Of a stretch of DNA of 64,000 bases, positions 32,338-40,338 are shown one piece after another. Under the pieces are notes generated by a model. That model worked only from the letters and a program-made list of their open reading frames with translations. It did not search any database and was not told where the DNA came from. The DNA is from Pseudomonadota bacterium (lineage in GTDB: Bacteria > Pseudomonadota > Alphaproteobacteria > Rhizobiales > Rhizobiaceae), in the NCBI GenBank assembly GCA_023404095.1, contig JAEYDD010000023.1:1-64000 (forward strand), given 5' to 3'. How positions within the stretch are numbered: position 1 is the stretch's first letter; every line of letters starts with the position of its first letter. A program made the position numbers and the translations under genes.

Positions 32338-33265
32338 CCATTTCCCCGTTCATGCTGTCCTGGTCATAACCCGGCATCGCAAAACGAATGCCGTCCCAAT
32401 CGTTGATGCGCTTCTGCGTGGCGCTCCAGTCTGCCTCGGAGACGCGCACGATCAGCGCCTCGACGAGGGCCATCGCCGCGGCCACCGTGTCCCATGCGGT
32501 GCCGGCATCGATCGGCAGCGCCACGATATGATCGGCGCTGCGCGCCGCAGGCGACATCCATTTGTCCGTCACCACGACGATGGTCGCGCCGCGTTTGGCG
32601 GCGATCGTTTCGGCGAGGCGACAGAGGCTCGGCTGGTAGCGGCGAAAATCGAACAGGAGGACGACGTCCTTCTTGCGCATCCGCAGGACATGCTCGGGCC
32701 AGAACTCGGGATTGTCGGCGATGTGATAGATGCCGCTGCGGATCTGGCGAAGATGGATCGACAGAAAGGATGCGATGCTGTCGCTGACCCGGCCACCCAG
32801 CAGGAAGATGTTGCGGGAGGGATCCGCCAGGAGTGCGGCTAGGATATCGAACTGCGCCTGCGAGACGGTCTCCGTCATCTCCTGCATGACGGCAGAAAGG
32901 CGCGCGACGTATTCTGCCAGAAATTCGGAATGGCCGACGGGCTTCTGGCTCGACATGAGATCGAGAGGGGAGCGCTGCCCCTCCTTCAACTCGGCAATGA
33001 GCTGACGCTGCAGGTCCTGAAAGCCGCCGCAACCGATCTTGCTGACGAAACGGGTGATGGAGGGCGCGCTTACGCCGGTTTTTGCGGCAAGCTCCTGGAT
33101 GCTCTCAAGCGCCGTGAACGGATAATCGGCGAGGATCGCATTGGCGATCTTTCGCTCGCTCGCGGTCAGCTGCGCCGCGGAATCCCTTATCCTCGTTCGG
33201 ATCGTCGATGATATCACATGGTTCACCGGTTGCATTCCCCCAGTTGCGATCGATATTTGCGCCAT
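32327..33265 (-). CDS. MurR/RpiR-family transcriptional regulator
   Basis: The 312-residue protein has an N-terminal HTH_6 domain (LTASERKIANAILADYPFTALES, then AAKTGVSAPSITRFVSKIG) and a C-terminal SIS domain (NIFLLGGRVSDSIASFLSIHL, DVVLLFDFRRYQPS). SIS domains bind phosphosugars in classic members, but many Rhizobiales members next to amine or amino-acid genes sense other ligands. The stop overlaps the ligase gene start, so regulator and ligase form one transcript. It is divergent from the amidohydrolase gene at 33386 across an AT-rich region with direct and inverted repeats. Confidence 0.88.
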   Translation of the reverse strand: MAQISIATGGMQPVNHVISSTIRTRIRDSAAQLTASERKIANAILADYPFTALESIQELAAKTGVSAPSITRFVSKIGCGGFQDLQRQLIAELKEGQRSPLDLMSSQKPVGHSEFLAEYVARLSAVMQEMTETVSQAQFDILAALLADPSRNIFLLGGRVSDSIASFLSIHLRQIRSGIYHIADNPEFWPEHVLRMRKKDVVLLFDFRRYQPSLCRLAETIAAKRGATIVVVTDKWMSPAARSADHIVALPIDAGTAWDTVAAAMALVEALIVRVSEADWSATQKRINDWDGIRFAMPGYDQDSMNGEMDET

Positions 33266-33275
33266 GAAAAAAAAT

Positions 33276-33310
33276 AGTCAAACAGAAATATATGATTGAC
33301 TATGATTGAT
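33276..33310. promoter_or_regulatory. Repeat cluster in the RpiR / amidohydrolase divergent promoter
   Basis: Two tandem 10-mers TATGATTGAC (33291-33300) and TATGATTGAT (33301-33310) follow each other, and AGTCAA (33276-33281) forms an inverted repeat with TTGACT (33296-33301). The region is strikingly AT-rich within GC-rich DNA. The position between the divergent starts 33265 and 33386 fits an RpiR operator plus promoter. Confidence 0.5.
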
Positions 33311-33385
33311 AAATTTCCTTGGATGACGTCCATACTATCCCGCACCGGCAACCATGTCGCCGGAGCATGAACAGATCGGGTTTCC

Positions 33386-34201
33386 ATGCCGAGGATCGCG
33401 GAACGCGACACGATGAAATTGCTGCTGGCCGGAGATCCCGAGCCTGTCGAAACGGTCAACCTTGCGGGCGACTCTGCCATTTTCCTGACCTGCGAGCATG
33501 CCGGACGCGCCGTGCCGTCGGCGCTGGGCGACCTTGGCGTGGCCAGCGATGAGATGGACCGGCATATCGCCTATGACGTCGGCGCCGAAGGCCTGTCGCA
33601 TGCGCTTTCGGAGCGCCTGGGCTCAGCCCTCGTTCTCCAGCGCTACAGCCGCCTTGTGATCGATTGCAACCGGCCCTTCGAGGCTGACGATTGCGTCGTG
33701 CTGCGCAGTGACGGCACGAGGGTGCCCGGAAATGCGGACCTTGCCGAGAGCGACCGTGTTCGTCGTTACTCCGAAATTCACGAGCCCTTGCACGATGCCA
33801 TCACGGCGGCTCTCGACGAGCGCCAGGCCGCCGGCCGCCCGACGGTGCTCGTATCGGTGCACAGCTTCACGCCGGTCATGCGCTCGACCGGCGCCGTGCG
33901 GGAATTCGAGCTCGGGCTTCTCTACAATCGCGACGGGCGCTTTGCGAGGAGCCTGGCCGAGGCGTTTGCCGAGGCCAATCCGGATGTCTCCGTCCGGCTC
34001 AACGAGCCTTACGTCGTCGACGACCAGTCCGACTACACGATTCCTGTCCATGGCGAGAGGCGCGGTCTGCCGCACGTTCTCATTGAAGTGCGCAACGATC
34101 TCATCACGGACGCCCGAGGGCAGCAGGAGTGGGCCGAGAGGCTGGCCGGACCGCTCCGCCGCGCCACCGACATGCTGAAGGAAACGACCGATGGCTGCTG
34201 A
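33386..34201 (+). CDS. N-formylglutamate amidohydrolase-family protein
   Basis: The 271-residue protein has FLTCEHAGRAVPSALG (metal-binding CEHAG), SRLVIDCNRPFEADD, SVHSFTPVM and DYTIPVHGERRGLPHVLIEVRND, all hallmarks of the HutG/FGase family (metal-dependent peptidase-like fold). The classic reaction is N-formyl-L-glutamate to glutamate and formate, but no histidine-utilisation genes are here. A role in hydrolysing a different N-acyl- or gamma-glutamyl compound is more likely. A second in-frame ATG at 33413 is possible. It overlaps the next gene by 11 bp. Confidence 0.83.
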   Translation: MPRIAERDTMKLLLAGDPEPVETVNLAGDSAIFLTCEHAGRAVPSALGDLGVASDEMDRHIAYDVGAEGLSHALSERLGSALVLQRYSRLVIDCNRPFEADDCVVLRSDGTRVPGNADLAESDRVRRYSEIHEPLHDAITAALDERQAAGRPTVLVSVHSFTPVMRSTGAVREFELGLLYNRDGRFARSLAEAFAEANPDVSVRLNEPYVVDDQSDYTIPVHGERRGLPHVLIEVRNDLITDARGQQEWAERLAGPLRRATDMLKETTDGC

Positions 34202-34841
34202 ACACCTGACCACCCGCGAAATCGCGCTCGATCCGGCTGCGTCCGCGATCCTTTTCATCGACGTCCAGAACTTCTCGGTCCGCCGCGACGGGGGCGAGTT
34301 CAAGGACGTCTCCGACGCCGACATCGCCGGGAAGTACGGCTACTACTTCCAGCGCATCGGCGAGGTTGCCATTCCGAACATGCAGCGCCTGCTTCACGGC
34401 TTTCGCAAGGCGGGCATAGAGGTGCTGCACACTACGATCGAGAGCCTGACGAGAGACGGCCGCGACCGCAGCCTGGACTACAAGATCACCGGCTTCAACG
34501 TGGCGAAGGGGTCATGGGACGGCAAGGTCATCGACGAACTGGAGCCGCTCGAAGACGAGATCGTGTTCCCCAAGAGCTCGTCAAGCGTCTTCGTCTCCAC
34601 GCATATCGACTATGTCCTGCGCAATCTCGGCGTAAAGCAGCTTGTCCTTTGCGGCCTTCTCACGGACCAGTGCGTGGAATCGGCGATCCGCGACGCCTGC
34701 GACCTCGGCTACCTGGTGACGCTGGTGCCGGATGCCTGCGGCACCTACTCCGAGGAGCGGCATGAGACGTCGCTTCGCGCCATCAAGGGCTATTGCCGCC
34801 AGATATCGACCGATGCGCTTCTGAAGGAAATAGGCCAATAA
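34191..34841 (+). CDS. Isochorismatase-like cysteine hydrolase, first copy
   Basis: The 216-residue protein has the isochorismatase-fold triad: Asp24 (ILFIDVQN), Lys128 (VFPKSSSSVF) and Cys161 (LLTDQCVESAIRDA). With a cysteine nucleophile the family hydrolyses amides, N-carbamoyl compounds, biuret or nicotinamide, rather than isochorismate. The gene overlaps the amidohydrolase and precedes Liv system 2, so both hydrolases may act on one imported nitrogen compound. Confidence 0.87.
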   Translation: MAAEHLTTREIALDPAASAILFIDVQNFSVRRDGGEFKDVSDADIAGKYGYYFQRIGEVAIPNMQRLLHGFRKAGIEVLHTTIESLTRDGRDRSLDYKITGFNVAKGSWDGKVIDELEPLEDEIVFPKSSSSVFVSTHIDYVLRNLGVKQLVLCGLLTDQCVESAIRDACDLGYLVTLVPDACGTYSEERHETSLRAIKGYCRQISTDALLKEIGQ

Positions 34842-34969
34842 TAAGAAAGTGCGCATCAAGCATCATGGGATGGAACAAGGAGACCTCCGCAAGCGGACCC
34901 CAGCAGAAAATAGATATGTCCGCGCAACAGCTTTAGCGCCGCAACGGCGCAAGAAAGGGGAACCACGCT

Positions 34970-36139
34970 ATGAAATCGACCTCCAAACTACTTCTGGCAG
35001 CAGGCCTTGCGCTCGCTGGCTCGTCGGTGCTCGCGGCCGACGAAAAGATCGTCATCGGCGGCGCGCTTTCGATGACCGGTATCCAGGCACCGCTGGATAC
35101 CCCCGGCTACAACGGCGCCCTCGTTGCCGTGAAATACCTCAACGATAATGGCGGCGTGCTCGGCAAACAGGTCGAGTTCATCAACATCGACGGCAAGTCC
35201 GACCCGGTCACCGTCGGCAACGTCGCGGTCGAACTGATCGACAAGGGCGCGGAGGTCATCGTGGCGCCCTGCGACTTCGACTTCGGATCGCCGGCCGGCC
35301 GCGAGGCACAGTCCGCCGGCCTCGTCGGTATCTCGACCTGCGCTTCCGATCCGCTCTACTCGTCTTGGTCACTCGGCGACAAGCAGTTCACGCTGTCCAT
35401 GTGGAACACGACGATGGGGGCCACGGCGGCGGACTTCGCCGTCAAGGAGAAGGGCTGGAAGACGGCCTATGTCGTCACCGACCAGTTCATCGCCTACACC
35501 AAGTCGCTCTCGAAGTACTTCGTCGAGCAGTTCAAGGCGAATGGCGGCGAGGTCATCCTCGAAGACACCTATACCAACGGTGACAACAACTTCTCCGCCC
35601 AGCTTGCGCGCCTGCAGGCGCTCGGCAAGAAGCCGGACGTGATCTTCGTCTCCTCTTACGGCACGGATATCGGCGTCATCATCCGCGCGCTGCGCGAAGT
35701 CGGCTACGATGCGCCGATCCTCGGTGGCGACGCCTATGACGACCCGGCAATGCACGAAGCGCTCGGCGAGAAGTTCGGCAACGACGTCTATTTCGTCACC
35801 CACACCTGGATGGGGCCGGAAGCGCATCCCGACATGGCAAAGTTCATCGAACTCTACACCGCCATGCACGGCAAGGCGCCGGACACCTCATTCGTTTCGA
35901 CCGGCTGGGACACTGTCATGCTGATCGCCGAAGCCATCAAGGCCGCCGGATCCACCGATGGCGCAGCCGTCGCCAAGGCGCTTGAGGACGGCCAGTTCAA
36001 GCTCCTGACCGGCGACCTCGACTATGGCACCGCGGAGGAAGGCCACGTACCGAACAAGGCCGCAGCCATCATCGAGCTCAAGGGTGGCAAGCCGAGCTTC
36101 GTGGGATGGCGCAAGCCCGAATCCCTGCCGAAGCCCTGA
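34970..36139 (+). CDS. Liv-type ABC transporter periplasmic binding protein (system 2)
   Basis: This 389-residue binding protein has a Sec signal (MKSTSKLLLAAGLALAGS ending LAADE) and begins KIVIGGALSMTGIQAPLDTPGYNGALVAVKYLNDNGGVLG, the Peripla_BP_6 pattern. VIVAPCDFDFGSPAGREAQ lies at the ligand cleft. It is the first gene of the second Liv set, 128 bp after the isochorismatase-like gene, so it may have its own promoter or share that transcript. Confidence 0.9.
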   Translation: MKSTSKLLLAAGLALAGSSVLAADEKIVIGGALSMTGIQAPLDTPGYNGALVAVKYLNDNGGVLGKQVEFINIDGKSDPVTVGNVAVELIDKGAEVIVAPCDFDFGSPAGREAQSAGLVGISTCASDPLYSSWSLGDKQFTLSMWNTTMGATAADFAVKEKGWKTAYVVTDQFIAYTKSLSKYFVEQFKANGGEVILEDTYTNGDNNFSAQLARLQALGKKPDVIFVSSYGTDIGVIIRALREVGYDAPILGGDAYDDPAMHEALGEKFGNDVYFVTHTWMGPEAHPDMAKFIELYTAMHGKAPDTSFVSTGWDTVMLIAEAIKAAGSTDGAAVAKALEDGQFKLLTGDLDYGTAEEGHVPNKAAAIIELKGGKPSFVGWRKPESLPKP

Positions 36140-36162
36140 TCGCCCACATAGGGTCGGTCCTG

Positions 36163-36207
36163 CGCATGCCGCCCGAACCGGACACGGTTCGCCGGGTCGG
36201 GCATGCG
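36163..36207 (+). repeat. Stem-loop after the binding-protein gene (Liv system 2)
   Basis: CGCATGCC (36163-36170) and GGCATGCG (36200-36207) are perfect 8-bp arms. An inner pair GAACCG/CGGTTC extends the structure across a small bulge. It lies 24 bases after the stop of the binding protein and before the first ATPase gene. Confidence 0.6.
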
Positions 36208-36289
36208 CGGGCCGGGCGCCGCAGCGTCTCTCATCCAGCCGATGACGCGCGGTGCCCGGAAAGACCGTCTCATCACCTTCGGATAAGCC

Positions 36290-37024
36290 ATGTCTGAAAC
36301 GCGTCTCGCGGTGGCCGATGTGTCGGTGGAGTTCAGCGGACTTCGCGCACTCGATCATGTATCGCTGTCGGTCGACACCGGCGAAGTCGTAGGCCTCATC
36401 GGGCCGAACGGCTCCGGCAAGACCACGCTCGTCAATGCCATCACCGGACAGGTCAAGCTTGCCGGCGGAACGATCACTGCTGCCGGTGTCACCCTCTCCG
36501 GCCTCTCTCCGCGGGCGATCGCCTTGCAGGGCGTGAGCCGCTCCTTCCAGATCGTCCGCCTGTTCAACGCGATGACCGTCCTTGAAAACGTCGAGGCCGC
36601 GGCCCTGGCGAAGGGCGCCTCCCGTGCCGTCGCCCGAAAGCGGGCGGAGGCGCTGCTGGACGAGTTCGGGCTTGCCTCCAAGGCGGACGAACTTGGCGAC
36701 AGCCTCAGCTACGGCGACAAGCGCCGCGTCGAGATCGCCAGGGCGCTGGCGGCCGAGCCGAAATTTCTGCTTCTGGACGAGCCTGCGGCGGGCATGAACG
36801 ACGCGGAGACCGAAACCCTGCTGCACACCCTTGCCGCACTGCCTAAAAAGAGGGGGCTCGGTCTTCTCATCATCGACCACGACATGGGACTGATCATGCG
36901 CCTGTGCCATCGGCTGCATGTGCTCGCTTCGGGCCGCACCATAGCGGAGGGCAGCGCCGCTCACGTTCGCGCACATCCCGCCGTCATCGAGGCCTACCTC
37001 GGAAAGGGTACCGTCCATGCTTGA
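36290..37024 (+). CDS. Liv-type ABC transporter ATPase, LivG family (system 2)
   Basis: This 244-residue ATPase has Walker A GPNGSGKTT, the LivG switch VSRSFQIVRLFNAMTVLENV, a diverged signature LSYGDKRRVEIARAL and Walker B FLLLDEPAAGMND. It overlaps the LivF gene by 8 bp. The order here is binding protein-G-F-H-M, unlike system 1, so the two were acquired or built separately. Confidence 0.92.
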   Translation: MSETRLAVADVSVEFSGLRALDHVSLSVDTGEVVGLIGPNGSGKTTLVNAITGQVKLAGGTITAAGVTLSGLSPRAIALQGVSRSFQIVRLFNAMTVLENVEAAALAKGASRAVARKRAEALLDEFGLASKADELGDSLSYGDKRRVEIARALAAEPKFLLLDEPAAGMNDAETETLLHTLAALPKKRGLGLLIIDHDMGLIMRLCHRLHVLASGRTIAEGSAAHVRAHPAVIEAYLGKGTVHA

Positions 37025-37724
37025 GGTGCGCGACCTTTCCGTCAGCTATGGCGCCATTCGCGCAGTGCGGGGCATCAGTTTCTCGCTCGGCAAGGGAGAA
37101 CTGGTCAGCCTGCTTGGCGCGAACGGTGCCGGCAAGTCCTCGACCATCAAATGCATCGCCGGCGCGCTCAAGGCGTCCGGCGGCGCGATCAGGCTGGAAG
37201 GCAAAGACATCACCGCAGCCAGCCCTGAACAGGTGGTCCGCGCCGGACTGGCGACGGTGCCCGAGACGCGTGACGTCTTCCCTGATTTGACCGTCGCCGA
37301 GAACCTCATGCTTGGCGCCTATCTCCACCGGCGGGACCAGGCCGGTAACCGCGACAACCTGGAGCGGATGCATACGCTCTTCCCGCGCCTTTCCGAACGA
37401 TCCAATCAGGCGGCCGGCACGCTGTCGGGCGGCGAGCAGCAGATGCTGGTCATCGCCCGCGCGCTGATGTCCCGTCCGAGCGTGTTGCTGCTCGACGAGC
37501 CCTCGCTCGGGCTTGCGCCCGCGATCGTCGAACGCATCTTCGAAATGATCGAGACGCTGAAGAAGTCCGGCCTGACCATCCTGCTCGTCGAGCAGAACGT
37601 GAACCAGGCGCTGGCAGTCGCAGATCGCGCCTATGTGATGCGGCTAGGCTCCATCGTCGCCTCGGGCACGGCGGACGAGATCCGCTCGACCAGCGACCTC
37701 AGCGCGCACTATCTGGGGAGCTGA
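37017..37724 (+). CDS. Liv-type ABC transporter ATPase, LivF family (system 2)
   Basis: The 235-residue ATPase has Walker A GANGAGKSS, LATVPETRDVFPDLTVAENL, signature LSGGEQQMLVIARAL and Walker B VLLLDEPSLGLAPAI. Here PETRDVF replaces the common PEGRxxF of LivF, a mild variation. It is coupled to LivG (8-bp overlap) and followed by the LivH gene after 3 bp. Confidence 0.92.
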   Translation: MLEVRDLSVSYGAIRAVRGISFSLGKGELVSLLGANGAGKSSTIKCIAGALKASGGAIRLEGKDITAASPEQVVRAGLATVPETRDVFPDLTVAENLMLGAYLHRRDQAGNRDNLERMHTLFPRLSERSNQAAGTLSGGEQQMLVIARALMSRPSVLLLDEPSLGLAPAIVERIFEMIETLKKSGLTILLVEQNVNQALAVADRAYVMRLGSIVASGTADEIRSTSDLSAHYLGS

Positions 37725-37727
37725 CCC

Positions 37728-38618
37728 ATGGCCTTTACCATCCAGTTCGTCATCGACGTCCTCAGCCTCGGCGGCGCCTATGCGCTGATGGCGCTCGGCC
37801 TCGTGATCATCTACGGCATTCTGCGGCTTGTTAACTTCGCCTACGGCGAATTGATCATGGTCGCGGGCTATACCATGTATCTTTCGAGCGGTTCCGGCCT
37901 GCCGTGGATCGTCATGGCCACACTCGCCGTCGCCATGGCCGTGGTGTTCGGCATCTTCACCGACTACGCCGCTTTCCGGCCGGTGCGCGCCAAGTCGGTC
38001 ACCGCCGTACTCATCACCTCGTTTGCCTTCTCGAACCTCTTGCAGAATGCGGCACTTCTCTTCATCTCGCCGCGTCCGCGCAATGTGCCGCTGCCGCCGA
38101 TCTTCTCGCAGACGGTCGAGATCGCAGGCGCGATCACCCCGGTCCGCAACCTGATCACGATCGCCGCATCGATCGTTCTTCTCGCCGCCGTCGCCTACCT
38201 GATGCGCAAGACCACGCTCGGCATCGCCATGCGCGCGGCGGCCACGAACTTCACCATGGCGCGCATGCTCGGCGTTCCCGCAAACCTGATCATCTCCTCG
38301 GCATTCGCGCTATCGGGCTTCCTCGCCGGCGTCGTCGGCATCCTCTGGATCGGTCGCATCGGAACCGTCGTGCCCGGCGTCGGTCTCGAACCGTTGCTTG
38401 TCGCCTTCATCGCCACCGTGATCGGCGGAATGAGAAGCCTGCCCGGCGCCGTCGTCGGCGGCTTCCTGCTCGCGCTCATCGACACCACCTTGAACTACAC
38501 CCTGCCGCAGGACCTGCTGAAGTTCCGCGACGCCTTCACCTTCACCCTCGTCATCCTGATCCTGCTCTGGCGACCGGCGGGCCTCATCAAGGGTCCAGCG
38601 AGCGGCCAGCGGACCTGA
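37728..38618 (+). CDS. Liv-type ABC transporter permease, LivH family (system 2)
   Basis: The 296-residue permease starts MAFTIQFVIDVLSLGGAYALMALGLVIIYGILRLVNFAYGELIMV, the LivH pattern (the common NFAHGE reads NFAYGE), and ends with GVGLEPLLVAFIATVIGGMRSLPGAVVGGFLLAL. About eight hydrophobic segments are visible. It pairs with the LivM-type permease 13 bp downstream. Confidence 0.92.
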   Translation: MAFTIQFVIDVLSLGGAYALMALGLVIIYGILRLVNFAYGELIMVAGYTMYLSSGSGLPWIVMATLAVAMAVVFGIFTDYAAFRPVRAKSVTAVLITSFAFSNLLQNAALLFISPRPRNVPLPPIFSQTVEIAGAITPVRNLITIAASIVLLAAVAYLMRKTTLGIAMRAAATNFTMARMLGVPANLIISSAFALSGFLAGVVGILWIGRIGTVVPGVGLEPLLVAFIATVIGGMRSLPGAVVGGFLLALIDTTLNYTLPQDLLKFRDAFTFTLVILILLWRPAGLIKGPASGQRT

Positions 38619-38631
38619 GGAGCGCGCAACA

Positions 38632-39660
38632 ATGAAGCATTCCTACATCACTGCCGCCCTGCTGATCGGTGTCATCGTGGCCCTCGTTCTCGGCACGGAA
38701 CTGCTCGGCATCCGGCTTTATGACCGTATCGTCACGAACCTCCTCATTTCGCTGGTACTCGTCATCGGGCTGCAGACCTTCATGGGCAATTCCGGCCTTT
38801 TGTCCTTCGCCCATATCGGCTTCATGGGCTTCGGCGCCTACACCTCTGCCGTTCTCACCATTCCGGCGCAGATGAAGGGCATGGCGCTTCCCGACCTCTA
38901 CGGTTTCATGACGGGGGTGGAAGTTTCGCCGCTGCTCGCCATGCTGGTCGCAGGCATCGTTGCCGCAATCGTGGCCGCGATCGTCTCCTACCCGCTGATG
39001 CGCCTTTCCGATGCCGCGGCCGTCATCACCTCCTTCGCGCTGCTCGTCGTTCTCTACACGGTGATGAACAACTGGAGCGCCTTCACCAACGGTCCGCGCA
39101 CCCTTTTCGGCTTGCCGAAGACCACGACCCTGCCAATGGCGGCGATCGTGGCGTCCCTGGTCGTCGTCGTCGCGCTCGTCTTCAAGGAGTCGCGAACGGG
39201 CAAGCTGCTGCGCGCATCCCGCGAGGACGAGGTCGCCGCTGCGGCGCTCGGCGCCGACATTCCGAAGCTTCGATGGAAGGCCTTCGTGCTGGCGGCCTTC
39301 ATCGCCGGCATCGGCGGGGCGCTGTGGGGGCACTTCATCACCTCGTTTGCGCCGAAGTCGTTCTATTTGAAGGAAACCTTCCTCGTCATCACCATGCTGG
39401 TGATCGGCGGCGCGAACACAGTCACCGGGGCCGTCGCCGGCGCCATCCTGGTGACGTTCGCCTATGAGGGGCTCCGCGGCCTCGAAGGCACGCTGAATGC
39501 AACCGCGGCCGGTGCCGGACAGGTGGTCGGCCTGACCGAGATCGTTCTCGCGATCGCGATGATCGCCTTCATGATCCTCAGGCCCGGCGGCCTCTTTCCG
39601 ACCCGGGAGATAGGCCACATCCTCGCCCGCATGCGCCGCAAGAAGGAGACCTCCGCATGA
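38632..39660 (+). CDS. Liv-type ABC transporter permease, LivM family (system 2)
   Basis: This 342-residue permease has VIGLQTFMGNSGLLSFAHIGFMGFGAYTSAVL, a LivM hallmark, and SREDEVAAAALGADIPKLRWKAFVLAAFIAGIGGALWGHF. The stop overlaps the next gene at ATGA, coupling transport to the second isochorismatase-like hydrolase. Confidence 0.92.
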   Translation: MKHSYITAALLIGVIVALVLGTELLGIRLYDRIVTNLLISLVLVIGLQTFMGNSGLLSFAHIGFMGFGAYTSAVLTIPAQMKGMALPDLYGFMTGVEVSPLLAMLVAGIVAAIVAAIVSYPLMRLSDAAAVITSFALLVVLYTVMNNWSAFTNGPRTLFGLPKTTTLPMAAIVASLVVVVALVFKESRTGKLLRASREDEVAAAALGADIPKLRWKAFVLAAFIAGIGGALWGHFITSFAPKSFYLKETFLVITMLVIGGANTVTGAVAGAILVTFAYEGLRGLEGTLNATAAGAGQVVGLTEIVLAIAMIAFMILRPGGLFPTREIGHILARMRRKKETSA

Positions 39661-40325
39661 CCTGGAAGACCGCCTACCGATCCTTCTACTATGCCAATGC
39701 CGAGGAGCCGGAGGATATCGTCCTAGACCCGGAAACGACCGCGCTGCTGGTCATCGACATCCAGAACACCTATCTCGACCCAAAGGATACGCCCGAGGAA
39801 ACCGCCCGCTGGCAGCCCTTCTACGACCGGATGCGCAAGACCGTCATTCCCAATACTGCGCGGCTGATCGAGGAATGCCGCAGGCGCAAGGTGGAAGTCA
39901 TTTTCGCCCGCATCGCCTGCCTGAAGCCGGACGGACGCGACCGGTCGCTGAGCCAGAAGAAGCCGGGGTTCAACTACCTGCTGCTGCCGAAGGAACTGCC
40001 TGAGGGACAGGTCGTGCCGGAGCTGGAGCCGCGGGCGGACGAGATCGTCATCACCAAGACTACCGACAGCGCGCTGACCGGCACGAATCTGCGCCTCGTC
40101 CTGCACAACATGGGCATCAAGAACGTCATCTGCTGTGGCATCTTCACTGACCAGTGCGTTTCCTCGACGGTGCGCAGCCTGGCAGACGAGAGCTTCGGCG
40201 TTGTCGTCGTAGACGATTGCGGTGCGGCGGCGACAGACGAGCTGCACCGGCGCGAGCTCGAGATCATCAACATGATCTATTGCCATGTCGTCCAACTAGA
40301 CGAGGTCCTGACCTTCTTCAAATAG
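39657..40325 (+). CDS. Isochorismatase-like cysteine hydrolase, second copy
   Basis: The 222-residue protein has the same catalytic set as the copy at 34191: Asp34 (LVIDIQN), Lys134 (VITKTTDSA) and Cys167 (IFTDQCVSSTVRSLADE). The overall identity looks partial, so this is an older duplication or independent recruit. The start overlaps livM of system 2 by 4 bp and a class III aminotransferase follows after 13 bp. It probably hydrolyses a C-N bond of the substrate brought in by system 2. Confidence 0.87.
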   Translation: MTWKTAYRSFYYANAEEPEDIVLDPETTALLVIDIQNTYLDPKDTPEETARWQPFYDRMRKTVIPNTARLIEECRRRKVEVIFARIACLKPDGRDRSLSQKKPGFNYLLLPKELPEGQVVPELEPRADEIVITKTTDSALTGTNLRLVLHNMGIKNVICCGIFTDQCVSSTVRSLADESFGVVVVDDCGAAATDELHRRELEIINMIYCHVVQLDEVLTFFK

Positions 40326-40338
40326 GCGAGGAAATGCC

